From NCBI GenBank assembly GCA_937896305.1, contig CALBND010000011.1, forward strand, positions 1-27,063: 27,063 nucleotides of DNA, written 5' to 3'. Source of the stretch: an uncultured Actinomycetes bacterium (GTDB taxonomy: Bacteria > Actinomycetota > Actinomycetes > S36-B12 > UBA5976). The notes beneath the pieces were generated by a model. That model worked only from the letters and a program-made list of their open reading frames with translations. It ran no database searches and had not been told where the DNA came from. Positions 17,221 through 23,572 of this stretch are shown in pieces. The translations under genes and the position numbers were made by a program. Each line of letters begins with the position of its first letter. Within the stretch, counting starts at the first letter, position 1.

Positions 17221-17610
17221 GTGAAAAATGAACAAGGTGTGCTTGAAGCTGCGGCACACCTTGTTTCACAATTTGCAACACATGACTTTGATGGCTATTT
17301 TTCCTGCTTCGCAGATGACACCGTCTTTATTTTTTACACAACTAAAAAAGTTTTGAAGACCAAAAAAGAATATCAAGAAGAATGGCGTACTTGGGAAAAG
17401 GAATTAAGCTTTAGTGTTAGGGCCTGTTCTTCGACAAATCAAAGAGTTCAAATGTTTGAAGAAATGGCAATATTTTCACATGATGTCTCAACGACTATTT
17501 TAACAAATGATGGCACCAATACTTTTGCTGAGCGAGAAACAATCGTGTTTCATTACTTAGCTGATAAATGGATAGCAGTGCATGAACATCTATCCCCAAT
17601 GCCTGAGTAG
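17221..17610 (+). CDS. NTF2-like/SnoaL-type small protein
   Basis: 129 residues from GTG at 17221. The pattern (N-terminal helix LVSQFATHDFDGYFSCFADDTVFIFY, then alternating strands ending in FHYLADKWIAVHEHLSP) is that of the cone-shaped NTF2-like fold, often an SnoaL/DUF4440-like protein. Such proteins act as small isomerases, hydrolases or ligand binders. No catalytic residue set can be assigned. It sits between the NCS1 permease and the ureohydrolase, with 9 bases to the latter. It has no clear Shine-Dalgarno, and a perfect 12-bp hairpin starts ten bases into the gene (separate entry). The fold call is moderately sure; the function is unknown. Confidence 0.75.
   Translation: MKNEQGVLEAAAHLVSQFATHDFDGYFSCFADDTVFIFYTTKKVLKTKKEYQEEWRTWEKELSFSVRACSSTNQRVQMFEEMAIFSHDVSTTILTNDGTNTFAERETIVFHYLADKWIAVHEHLSPMPE
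17231..17265 (+). repeat. Perfect 12-bp inverted repeat (hairpin) at the start of the NTF2-like gene
   Basis: AACAAGGTGTGC (17231-17242) and GCACACCTTGTT (17254-17265) are exact reverse complements with an 11-base loop. The hairpin begins 30 bases after the NCS1 permease stop and 10 bases after the GTG start, where it would hinder initiation. No T run follows, so intrinsic termination is unlikely. It mirrors the hairpin after the APC permease. Confidence 0.7.
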
Positions 17611-17619
17611 ATTATTGAT

Positions 17620-18606
17620 ATGAATAATCCTGAATTAAACAATCCAATTCGAAACAATGTTGAGGTAAACGGCAACGTTGGCCAAGTTAGTGGAATGGAA
17701 GTGCCAAGATTCGGTGGACATTCAACTTTTGCAAGATTACCTAGAATTGAAGATGTTTCTAAATATGATGTTGCAATATTAGGTGCACCCTTTGATGCTG
17801 GAGTTTCTTATCGACCAGGTGCAAGATTTGGTCCAGCACACGTTAGACAAGCTTCACGATTGTTACGTCCCTATAACCCAGCACAAGATGTTTCTCCTTT
17901 CGCAAAACTGCAGGTAGTAGATGCTGGTGATGCAATTATGAATCCATTTAATATTCAAGAAGCCTTAGTTGGCCTTGAAAAACATTCAGCCATTTTAATT
18001 GAAAAAGGTAAACCACTTTTTACAATTGGTGGTGACCATACAATTGCTTTAGCGTTACTTAGATCTTTAAATAAAGTTTATGGCCAAATAGCTCTTGTTC
18101 ATTTTGATGCTCATTTAGATACTTGGGATACCTACATGAATGCCTCTTACACACATGGAACTCCTTTCAGAAGAGCTTGGGAAGAAAAATTATTAATTCA
18201 AGATAAATGTATGCACGTAGGAATTAGGGGTCCACTTTATGACAAAACAGATTTAGTTAATGATAAAAAATTTGGTTTTGGCATAGTATCCTCAACAGAT
18301 TTCAATAATCAGTCTTTAGATGAAATAATAAGCAAAGTGAAATCTAGAGTGGGAGATGCTCCGGTTTATATTTCAATAGATATAGACGTACTAGATCCAG
18401 GATTTGCTCCAGGTACGGGTACTCCTGAAATGGGTGGATTAAGTTCTAGAGAACTATTAGCAATTGTTAGAGGACTAAAAGATACACATTTAGTTGGAGC
18501 AGATGTAGTTGAAGTTGCACCAGCATATGATCATGCCGAAATTACGGGTATTGCTGCTTCACATTTAATTTATGAAATGATTTCAATCGTAGCTAGTAAA
18601 AACTAG
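17620..18606 (+). CDS. speB: Agmatinase/ureohydrolase family enzyme
   Basis: 328 residues. It has all ureohydrolase metal ligands: H140 (GGDHT), D163, H165 and D167 (DAHLDTWD), D254 and D256 (SIDIDVLDP), plus H179 in YTHGTPFRRA, so it should bind a binuclear Mn centre (Ni in some relatives). SYRPGARFGP and LLRPYNPAQD are typical of the actinobacterial agmatinase-like group. Reaction: hydrolysis of a guanidino compound to urea and an amine; agmatine to putrescine is the default, with guanidinobutyrate and other guanidines possible. The first ~25 residues (rich in Asn) are extra and poorly conserved; a later start at the Met before EVPRFGG cannot be excluded. It ends in CTAG at 18603-18606, which also holds the gpgS stop on the other strand. 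Confidence 0.9.
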   Translation: MNNPELNNPIRNNVEVNGNVGQVSGMEVPRFGGHSTFARLPRIEDVSKYDVAILGAPFDAGVSYRPGARFGPAHVRQASRLLRPYNPAQDVSPFAKLQVVDAGDAIMNPFNIQEALVGLEKHSAILIEKGKPLFTIGGDHTIALALLRSLNKVYGQIALVHFDAHLDTWDTYMNASYTHGTPFRRAWEEKLLIQDKCMHVGIRGPLYDKTDLVNDKKFGFGIVSSTDFNNQSLDEIISKVKSRVGDAPVYISIDIDVLDPGFAPGTGTPEMGGLSSRELLAIVRGLKDTHLVGADVVEVAPAYDHAEITGIAASHLIYEMISIVASKN

Positions 18607-19547
18607 TTATTACTCTCAATATTTATTGAAGTAAACGGTGGGCGTTCAACAATATCTGCAACTTCATCAATATATCTTCCTTCATTTTTAACTCTGTTTA
18701 ATACAGTTTGCGTAATTTCTTCTGCCATTCCACCTAACTTAGATAAAGCTTGGTGCTTATTGGCTCTTTCATGCAAATCAGATTCAGCCATTGATTTAAC
18801 ACCAGCTTTGTTATAAACATCAATCATCATTCCAATTTCCACACCGTAACCTGTAACAATTGGAATTTTATTTAATAATTCTTTTCTAATGGCACATTCC
18901 CCAGAAAGTGGTTGTTTAAATTCTGCAAGTTTTGGATAAAACGCAGTTAGTAAAGGTCGAGCTAACAATGTTGAAACTCTACCTCCGCCATCTCTTATGA
19001 CACCAGATTTTAATCTTAAGTGTCGACGATAAGTACCTTTCACAAAGTGAATATCTTTATCCAATAAGATTGGACCAATTACTCCTAGGACATGTCTTTC
19101 GTTAAAGTCTTCTAAATCTCCATCAAGATAAACAATTAGCTCTCCTGTTAAAATACTTTGCGCTCTCCACATGGCATCACCTTTACCAATGTTGGCACCA
19201 AATTGTGTTAGTAAAGAATTTTCGTCATAAACTTCTGCACCAAGATCGCGAGCAATTCCTGCTGTGTTATCAATACTTGCACTATCTATTACTACTACCT
19301 GATCAATATGGTTTTCGTTTTTAAGTTTCATTAAAGTTTTGACAGTGTTTTCAATAGTTGCACCACACTCTTTTGTGAGCACACAAACCGAAGTAGTTGG
19401 CCTAGTCACACCAGTCATTCGCTCAGCTGTGAAATCTGAGAAAGACCATTTTGATATTCGATCGGTGCTGGGGGTAAAACGATCCCTAAATCTTTTGACT
19501 CGGGTTTGGATTCGAAGTCTTGGGGTTGCTCGTTTAAATGAAGCCAT
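18603..19547 (-). CDS. gpgS: Glucosyl-3-phosphoglycerate synthase (GT-A glycosyltransferase)
   Basis: The frame is open to 19610, but ATG 19547 has GGAGG ten bases upstream, so I take 314 residues. Family 2/81-type GT-A fold: CVLTKECGATIENT at the nucleotide-binding strand, IDSASIDNT, IGKGDAMWR (120-128) and the metal/nucleotide motif LDGD (D142, D144). FVKGTYRR, GGGRVSTLLARPLL, QPLSGECA and GYGVEIGM are strongly GpgS-like. Reaction: NDP-glucose plus 3-phosphoglycerate gives glucosyl-3-phosphoglycerate, the precursor of glucosylglycerate, a compatible solute, and of mycobacterial methylglucose lipopolysaccharides. From memory, the late metal-ligand His of the mycobacterial enzyme (RAH) aligns here with Asn263 in RANKHQ; this needs alignment. 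A predicted c-di-AMP riboswitch precedes it. No phosphatase gene (GpgP) is nearby. Confidence 0.87.
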   Translation of the reverse strand: MASFKRATPRLRIQTRVKRFRDRFTPSTDRISKWSFSDFTAERMTGVTRPTTSVCVLTKECGATIENTVKTLMKLKNENHIDQVVVIDSASIDNTAGIARDLGAEVYDENSLLTQFGANIGKGDAMWRAQSILTGELIVYLDGDLEDFNERHVLGVIGPILLDKDIHFVKGTYRRHLRLKSGVIRDGGGRVSTLLARPLLTAFYPKLAEFKQPLSGECAIRKELLNKIPIVTGYGVEIGMMIDVYNKAGVKSMAESDLHERANKHQALSKLGGMAEEITQTVLNRVKNEGRYIDEVADIVERPPFTSINIESNN

Positions 19548-19560
19548 AAGTAAAAAACCT

Positions 19561-19744
19561 CCAGGTCTTACCGAGTTAGCTGACGGGCTCGTGCTGGTAT
19601 CCGCGCTCACAGATTTTGTTAGTTAGCCCCTGAAACGAAAAGCCTTTGTAGCTTTTCTATTTCGACGACTTGGTTCCTCGGTTTGCGCTATTTCAATCCC
19701 CAGAGCCAGCCTGCGCAATACAGGTTCGGTAGCTCTAGACCCAA
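19561..19744 (-). promoter_or_regulatory. ydaO/yuaA-type riboswitch (c-di-AMP) in the gpgS leader
   Basis: Read on the minus strand, the gpgS leader holds in order the conserved blocks of this class: CCGAGGAACC (19681-19672), GGGGCTAACTAAC (19630-19618), GGATACC (19602-19596) and CCCGTCAGCTAACTCGG (ending at 19571). CCGAG pairs with CTCGG, the same helix that is CGGAG/CTCCG in thermophilic examples I recall, so pairing is kept with changed bases. A closing stem TTGGGTCT (19744-19737)/AGACCTGG (19568-19561) forms with three wobbles and takes up the first two G of the GGAGG Shine-Dalgarno (19562-19558). A variable hairpin GAAAAGC/GCTTTTC and an AGAGC/GCTCT stem fill the inserts. Known role: c-di-AMP binding usually turns expression off. 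Translational control is inferred from the stem's overlap with the Shine-Dalgarno. Confidence 0.83.
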
Positions 19745-19751
19745 GAATCTC

Positions 19752-19770
19752 TCAGGTTTGTCTAACCTAA
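19752..19770. promoter_or_regulatory. DtxR/IdeR-like iron-box candidate upstream of the gpgS leader
   Basis: TCAGGTTTGTCTAACCTAA matches 16 of 19 positions of the consensus TTAGGTTAGGCTAACCTAA and contains a perfect AGGTT-N5-AACCT inverted repeat. It lies 8 bases upstream of the riboswitch, where the gpgS -10 region would be (TAGGTT or TAGACA on the minus strand). A chance match is possible; no iron gene is nearby. Confidence 0.4.
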
Positions 19771-19790
19771 CCCCTAAAAGGGCATATGGA

Positions 19791-19805
19791 TACCTTATTT
19801 AGGTA
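19791..19805. repeat. Short inverted repeat TACCT-N5-AGGTA
   Basis: A perfect 5-bp inverted repeat with a 5-base AT spacer, about 20 bases from the iron-box-like repeat and of the same 5-5-5 geometry. It might be a second operator for the same regulator or part of the gpgS promoter. The rest of the stretch to 19902 shows nothing I can assign. Confidence 0.25.
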
Positions 19806-19902
19806 ACGATTTTTGGAAGTTTGTGAGGGAATGGGTGTGAAATATCTCCCAGGCACAATAAATCGGCTCAAAATATTCATGTTTTTAGAGGGTGACCCTG
19901 AA

Positions 19903-19929
19903 TTTGCACTCGAGGGTGAAGAGTGCCAA
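19903..19929 (+). promoter_or_regulatory. CIRCE element 1 (HrcA operator) of groEL
   Basis: TTTGCACTC-N9-GAGTGCCAA matches the CIRCE consensus TTAGCACTC-N9-GAGTGCTAA with one change in each half, and the inner GCACTC/GAGTGC arms are perfect. HrcA binds such sites and represses chaperonin genes until heat or misfolded protein inactivates it. Confidence 0.88.
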
Positions 19930-19936
19930 AATTGAC

Positions 19937-19963
19937 TTAGCACTCAACCTATGAGAGTGATAA
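19937..19963 (+). promoter_or_regulatory. CIRCE element 2 (HrcA operator) of groEL
   Basis: TTAGCACTC-N9-GAGTGATAA has a perfect left half and one change in the right half. It begins 8 bases after element 1, with centres 34 bases apart, and ends 30 bases before the groEL ATG. A -35-like TTGACT (19932-19937) touches it, so HrcA here would block RNA polymerase; the -10 is not clear. Confidence 0.9.
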
Positions 19964-19993
19964 CCCTTAACTATTAAAGAAGGAACTAACACA

Positions 19994-21619
19994 ATGGCGA
20001 AAATGATCGCTTTTGACGAAGAAGCCCGCCGTTCTATGGAACGCGGCATGAATATCTTGGCCGACGCAGTACGCGTCACCCTTGGCCCAAAGGGACGAAA
20101 TGTCGTTTTGGAAAAGAAATGGGGCGCACCAACAATTACCAACGATGGTGTTTCCATTGCTAAAGAAATTGATTTGGAAGATCCATATGAAAAAATCGGT
20201 GCTGATCTTGTTAAAGAAGTAGCAAAAAAGACTGATGATGTCGCAGGAGATGGAACAACTACTGCAACTGTATTAGCTCAAGCACTTGTGCGCGAAGGTT
20301 TACGCAACGTCGCAGCCGGCGCTAACCCAATGGCACTTAAGCGTGGCATTGAAACAGCAGTTGAAAAAATTGTGGCCAAATTACTAGACATGGCAAAAAA
20401 TGTTGAAACCAAAGAACAGATTGCATCAACTGCATCTATTTCTGCAGGAGGAGATGCTGAAGTTGGTGGCATCATCGCCGAAGCGATGGATAAAGTAGGT
20501 AAAGAAGGTGTAATAACTGTTGAAGAGAGCAACACTTTTGGTTTGGAATTAGAACTAACTGAAGGTATGCGATTTGATAAAGGTTATATCTCACCTTATT
20601 TCGTAACAGATCCAGAAAGAATGGAAACTGTTATTGAAGATCCATATATTTTGATTGCTAATTCAAAAATTTCAGCAATTAAAGATGTTTTGCCTATCTT
20701 AGAAAAAGTTATGCAAAGTGGAAAACCACTTGTAATTTTGGCTGAAGATGTTGAAGGCGAAGCTTTAGCGACATTGATCGTTAACAAAATCAAGGGAACT
20801 TTCCGTTCAGTTGCTGTAAAAGCACCTGGATTTGGTGATCGCCGCAAAGCAATGTTGCAAGACATTGCAATTTTGACAGGTGCGCAAGTTATTAGCGAAG
20901 AAGTTGGCTTAAAACTTGAAAACACTGGCCTAGACATGCTTGGAAAAGCACGCAAAGTTGTTTCCACAAAAGATGAAACAACAATTGTTGAAGGCGCAGG
21001 TTCAACTGATCAAATCGCTGGTCGTGTTTCTCAAATTCGTGCAGAAATTGAAAACAGTGATTCAGATTATGATCGTGAAAAATTACAAGAGCGTTTAGCA
21101 AAATTAGCTGGTGGTGTTGCAGTAATTAAAGTTGGTGCAGCAACCGAAGTTGAATTGAAAGAACGTAAACACCGCATTGAAGATGCTGTGCGTAACGCTA
21201 AAGCAGCTGTCGAAGAAGGCATTGTTGCTGGCGGAGGCGTGGCATTAATTCAAGCAGGTAAAGAAGCACTAAAAGACTTGAAACTAAGTGGCGATGAAGC
21301 AACTGGAGTAAACATTGTTCGTGTAGCAATTGAAGCTCCGTTAAAGCAAATCGCAATGAACGCAGGTCTAGAAGGTGGCGTAGTTGCAGAACGCGTTGCT
21401 AACTTAAAAGCCGGCGAAGGTTTGAATGCTGCAAATGGTGAATATGTTGACATGATCAAAGAAGGAATTATTGATCCTGCCAAGGTAACAAGATCAGCAT
21501 TACAAAATGCTGCATCAATTGCTGCTTTGTTCTTAACAACAGAAGCAGTCATTGCAGATAAACCAGAAAAGAATCCAGCTCCAGCCATGCAAGATGGTGG
21601 CGGAGGAATGGATTTCTAG
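19994..21619 (+). CDS. groL: 60-kDa chaperonin GroEL
   Basis: 541 residues, full length. It has the nucleotide-binding LGPKGRNVVLEK and VAGDGTTTATVLAQ (with catalytic Asp), the apical GFGDRRKAMLQDIAILTG, and the late EEGIVAGGGVAL signature of GroEL. The tail ends in a GGGGMDF-type segment, as in the general housekeeping chaperonin (GroEL2 type of Actinobacteria), not the His-rich tail of GroEL1. Role: forms the double-ring folding chamber with GroES in the cytosol. groES is not next to it, as is usual for this copy. The start ATG is preceded by GAAGGA. Two CIRCE elements upstream and a strong terminator downstream make it a single-gene heat-shock unit. Codon use looks more biased than in neighbours, as expected for high expression. 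Confidence 0.98.
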   Translation: MAKMIAFDEEARRSMERGMNILADAVRVTLGPKGRNVVLEKKWGAPTITNDGVSIAKEIDLEDPYEKIGADLVKEVAKKTDDVAGDGTTTATVLAQALVREGLRNVAAGANPMALKRGIETAVEKIVAKLLDMAKNVETKEQIASTASISAGGDAEVGGIIAEAMDKVGKEGVITVEESNTFGLELELTEGMRFDKGYISPYFVTDPERMETVIEDPYILIANSKISAIKDVLPILEKVMQSGKPLVILAEDVEGEALATLIVNKIKGTFRSVAVKAPGFGDRRKAMLQDIAILTGAQVISEEVGLKLENTGLDMLGKARKVVSTKDETTIVEGAGSTDQIAGRVSQIRAEIENSDSDYDREKLQERLAKLAGGVAVIKVGAATEVELKERKHRIEDAVRNAKAAVEEGIVAGGGVALIQAGKEALKDLKLSGDEATGVNIVRVAIEAPLKQIAMNAGLEGGVVAERVANLKAGEGLNAANGEYVDMIKEGIIDPAKVTRSALQNAASIAALFLTTEAVIADKPEKNPAPAMQDGGGGMDF

Positions 21620-21632
21620 TAATCCTTCAACT

Positions 21633-21671
21633 AAAAGGGACTTGGTATCGAAAGATATCGGGTCCCTTTTT
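21633..21671 (+). terminator. Intrinsic terminator of groEL
   Basis: AAAAGGGAC and GTCCCTTTTT form the base of a hairpin; GGTATC and GATATC form an upper stem closed by a GAAA tetraloop. The stem ends in a run of five T, 14 bases after the groEL stop. This is the clearest rho-independent terminator in the window. Confidence 0.92.
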
Positions 21672-21693
21672 GATTTATAACATTTTAAAGTTA

Positions 21694-21722
21694 TTGATTT
21701 TCCACCCAATTGAGAGCAGAAT
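21694..21722 (+). promoter_or_regulatory. Candidate promoter of the dioxygenase gene
   Basis: TTGATT, 17 bases, then CAGAAT (4 of 6 to the -10 consensus). Placed between the groEL terminator and ATG 21754, leaving a ~25-base leader with AAAGGAAA as ribosome site. Confidence 0.35.
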
Positions 21723-21753
21723 ATCACGAGTACTTAAAAAAAAGGAAATTTAA

Positions 21754-22920
21754 ATGGGTGAACAACCAGTCAAATTAAGTGATTATGGATTGAGTCAAGA
21801 ATTTGGTTACATGCAACATGTGGACCCAGTAAAAACTCTCCCAGCGGGAAATGAAGCGTGGGATGAAATGGGAAAAAATCTTCCCAAATATTTAATGGGT
21901 ATAGATTTTCGTCAACGGGTTAAAGAATTACCACCATTTAAAATTGAAACATTGAAATCTGACGGCGAAATAAGAAGAGCATTTTTATTACTTTCATATA
22001 TTGGCCAGGCATATCAATGGTCAGAAAATGAAGCTGCAGAAATTCTACCAGAACGCTTAGCTAAGCCTTGGCATGAAGTTGGAAAATTAGTTGGGCGACC
22101 TCCAATTCTGAGTTATACGAGCTATTCAATTGATAATTGGTATCGCTTAGATAAAAACGCACCAGTTGAATGTGGAAATATTGCGCTTTCACAATGTTTT
22201 TTAGGTGGGCAAGATGAAGAATGGTTCATTATTATTCACATTGATATTGAAAATAAAGCAGGGAAAGCTCTGCAAGCCATTGAAGATTCACAAAGAGCGG
22301 TTGCTGAAAACGATCTAGATTTATTGCAAAATGCTTTAACTAATTTGCGTGACGCCATTAAATCTATCTATGACGTATTAGTTCGTATGCCAGAAAAATG
22401 CGATCCATATGTTTATTTCCACAGAGTCCGACCCTACATTTTTGGTTGGAAAAATAATCCAGCTCTACCAAACGGTGTGATTTATGAAGGAGTTGAAGAA
22501 TATAAGGGCGAAGGTCAAAAATTTCGAGGTGAAACCGGTGCGCAAAGCGCAATAGTTCCTGCTCTAGATGCAGTTTTAGGAATTGAGCATGAAAGAGATG
22601 AATTACGAGATTATCTAATGGAAATGCGTCAATACATGCCACCAATGCACGTGAAATTTATTGAGGCTACAGAAAAAGGACCAAGTGTTAGAAATTTTGT
22701 CATGAAGAGCAAGCAGGATTCACTTAAAAAATTATTTAATGAGTCAGTTGAGCTCGTTGCTGATTTTAGAGCTTTGCATTTGGAATACGCGGGCACCTAC
22801 ATACACGCACAAGCTCAGAAGACGCCCGGTAATCCATCAGCAGTTGGCACCGGGGGAACTCCATTCATGGTTTATTTAAGAAAACACCGAGATGAAACCA
22901 AGAACCAACCCGTCAGTTAA
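21754..22920 (+). CDS. Indoleamine 2,3-dioxygenase (IDO) family heme protein
   Basis: 388 residues, close to the usual 400. The C-terminal heme domain closely parallels animal IDO: GWKNNPALPNGVIYEGV (231-247), FRGETGAQSAIVPALDAVLGI (257-277), MRQYMPPMHVKFIE, GPSVRNFVM, the proximal heme histidine H342 in FRALHLEYAGTYI, and GTGGTPFMVYLRKHR (365-379). The N-terminal helical domain contains LLSYIGQAYQW and WHEVGKLVGRPPILSY, also IDO-like. Known reaction: opening of the indole ring of L-tryptophan or other indoleamines with O2 to give N-formylkynurenine. No kynurenine formamidase or kynureninase gene is in the window. It is cytosolic, with no signal peptide. Gene spacing of 31 bases to the DUF1761 gene allows co-transcription. 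Substrate in bacterial members is often untested; PrnB-like activity is a remote alternative. Confidence 0.9.
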   Translation: MGEQPVKLSDYGLSQEFGYMQHVDPVKTLPAGNEAWDEMGKNLPKYLMGIDFRQRVKELPPFKIETLKSDGEIRRAFLLLSYIGQAYQWSENEAAEILPERLAKPWHEVGKLVGRPPILSYTSYSIDNWYRLDKNAPVECGNIALSQCFLGGQDEEWFIIIHIDIENKAGKALQAIEDSQRAVAENDLDLLQNALTNLRDAIKSIYDVLVRMPEKCDPYVYFHRVRPYIFGWKNNPALPNGVIYEGVEEYKGEGQKFRGETGAQSAIVPALDAVLGIEHERDELRDYLMEMRQYMPPMHVKFIEATEKGPSVRNFVMKSKQDSLKKLFNESVELVADFRALHLEYAGTYIHAQAQKTPGNPSAVGTGGTPFMVYLRKHRDETKNQPVS

Positions 22921-22951
22921 GTAGAGTGCACTTGGACGTAAAGGAGTGATG

Positions 22952-23380
22952 GTGGATTTTGGTTCAATTAACTGGTTAGCAGTGTTGCTTGCAACAGTAG
23001 TTAGTTTGATTAGTGGATTTGTTTGGTTTGGTCCAAAAACTTTTTATCCTGTTTGGTGGAAAGCCATGGGGAAATCACCAAATAGCGAACCAGGAAGCAG
23101 CCAAAACATGCGCTTGGTTTTTGGTTCAATAACTGTTGCACTTTTTGTACAAAGTTTAGTTTTTTCAATAGTTTTAGGTTGGTACGGGGCTAAGACTGGT
23201 AACTTGAATGCTGCAAGTGGTGCTCTTGTTGGATTAATTGTTGGAGTTGGAATCGTTGCCGCTTCACCTTTAAGCCATCGCTTAATGGGCCAACAAGGTT
23301 TTAAAGTTTGGATTATAGAGGTTGGAAATGATGCCCTTAATTATGTTTTAATGGGACTTGTTTTAGGAGCCATGCTTTAA
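22952..23380 (+). CDS. DUF1761 membrane protein
   Basis: About 142 residues with four hydrophobic helices. Three start codons follow each other at 22946 (GTG), 22949 (ATG) and 22952 (GTG); AAGGAG at 22941-22946 is best spaced (5 bases) from GTG 22952, giving MDFGSINWLAVLLA, a normal DUF1761 start. The WFGPKTFYPVWWKAMGK segment after helix 1 is characteristic of the family. Function unknown. Its stop is followed at once by the DUF5522 gene. It may be co-transcribed with the dioxygenase upstream. Confidence 0.85.
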   Translation: MDFGSINWLAVLLATVVSLISGFVWFGPKTFYPVWWKAMGKSPNSEPGSSQNMRLVFGSITVALFVQSLVFSIVLGWYGAKTGNLNAASGALVGLIVGVGIVAASPLSHRLMGQQGFKVWIIEVGNDALNYVLMGLVLGAML

Positions 23381-23572
23381 GTGCCAACTAAATTTGATAA
23401 CACAGATCCAATGTATGAAAAAATAATGCAACTCCATGATGCAGCAGTTGCAGCAGGATTAACTGAATACAAAGATCCTAAAACAGGATTTTCTGTCTTA
23501 ACTGAACCATTTTTGAAATCTAAAGGTTTTTGCTGCAAGTCAAACTGCCGACATTGTCCCTATCCAGCATAA
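23381..23572 (+). CDS. DUF5522-type small Cys-rich protein
   Basis: 63 residues from GTG at 23381, directly after the upstream stop. The C-terminus GFCCKSNCRHCPYP has four cysteines plus a histidine in 11 residues and looks metal-binding. The preceding GLTEYKDPKTGFSVLTEPFLKSKG is the conserved part of this small family. Function unknown. The four-cysteine tail suggests a zinc or iron-sulfur site, which I infer only from spacing. It abuts the transporter gene downstream with no gap. Confidence 0.8.
   Translation: MPTKFDNTDPMYEKIMQLHDAAVAAGLTEYKDPKTGFSVLTEPFLKSKGFCCKSNCRHCPYPA

Noticed and set aside
19681..19760. tRNA-like look of the GC-rich stretch with CAGGTTCGGTAG
   Set aside because: No acceptor stem, anticodon arm or complete T arm can be formed; the stretch is better explained as the 5' part of the predicted riboswitch.
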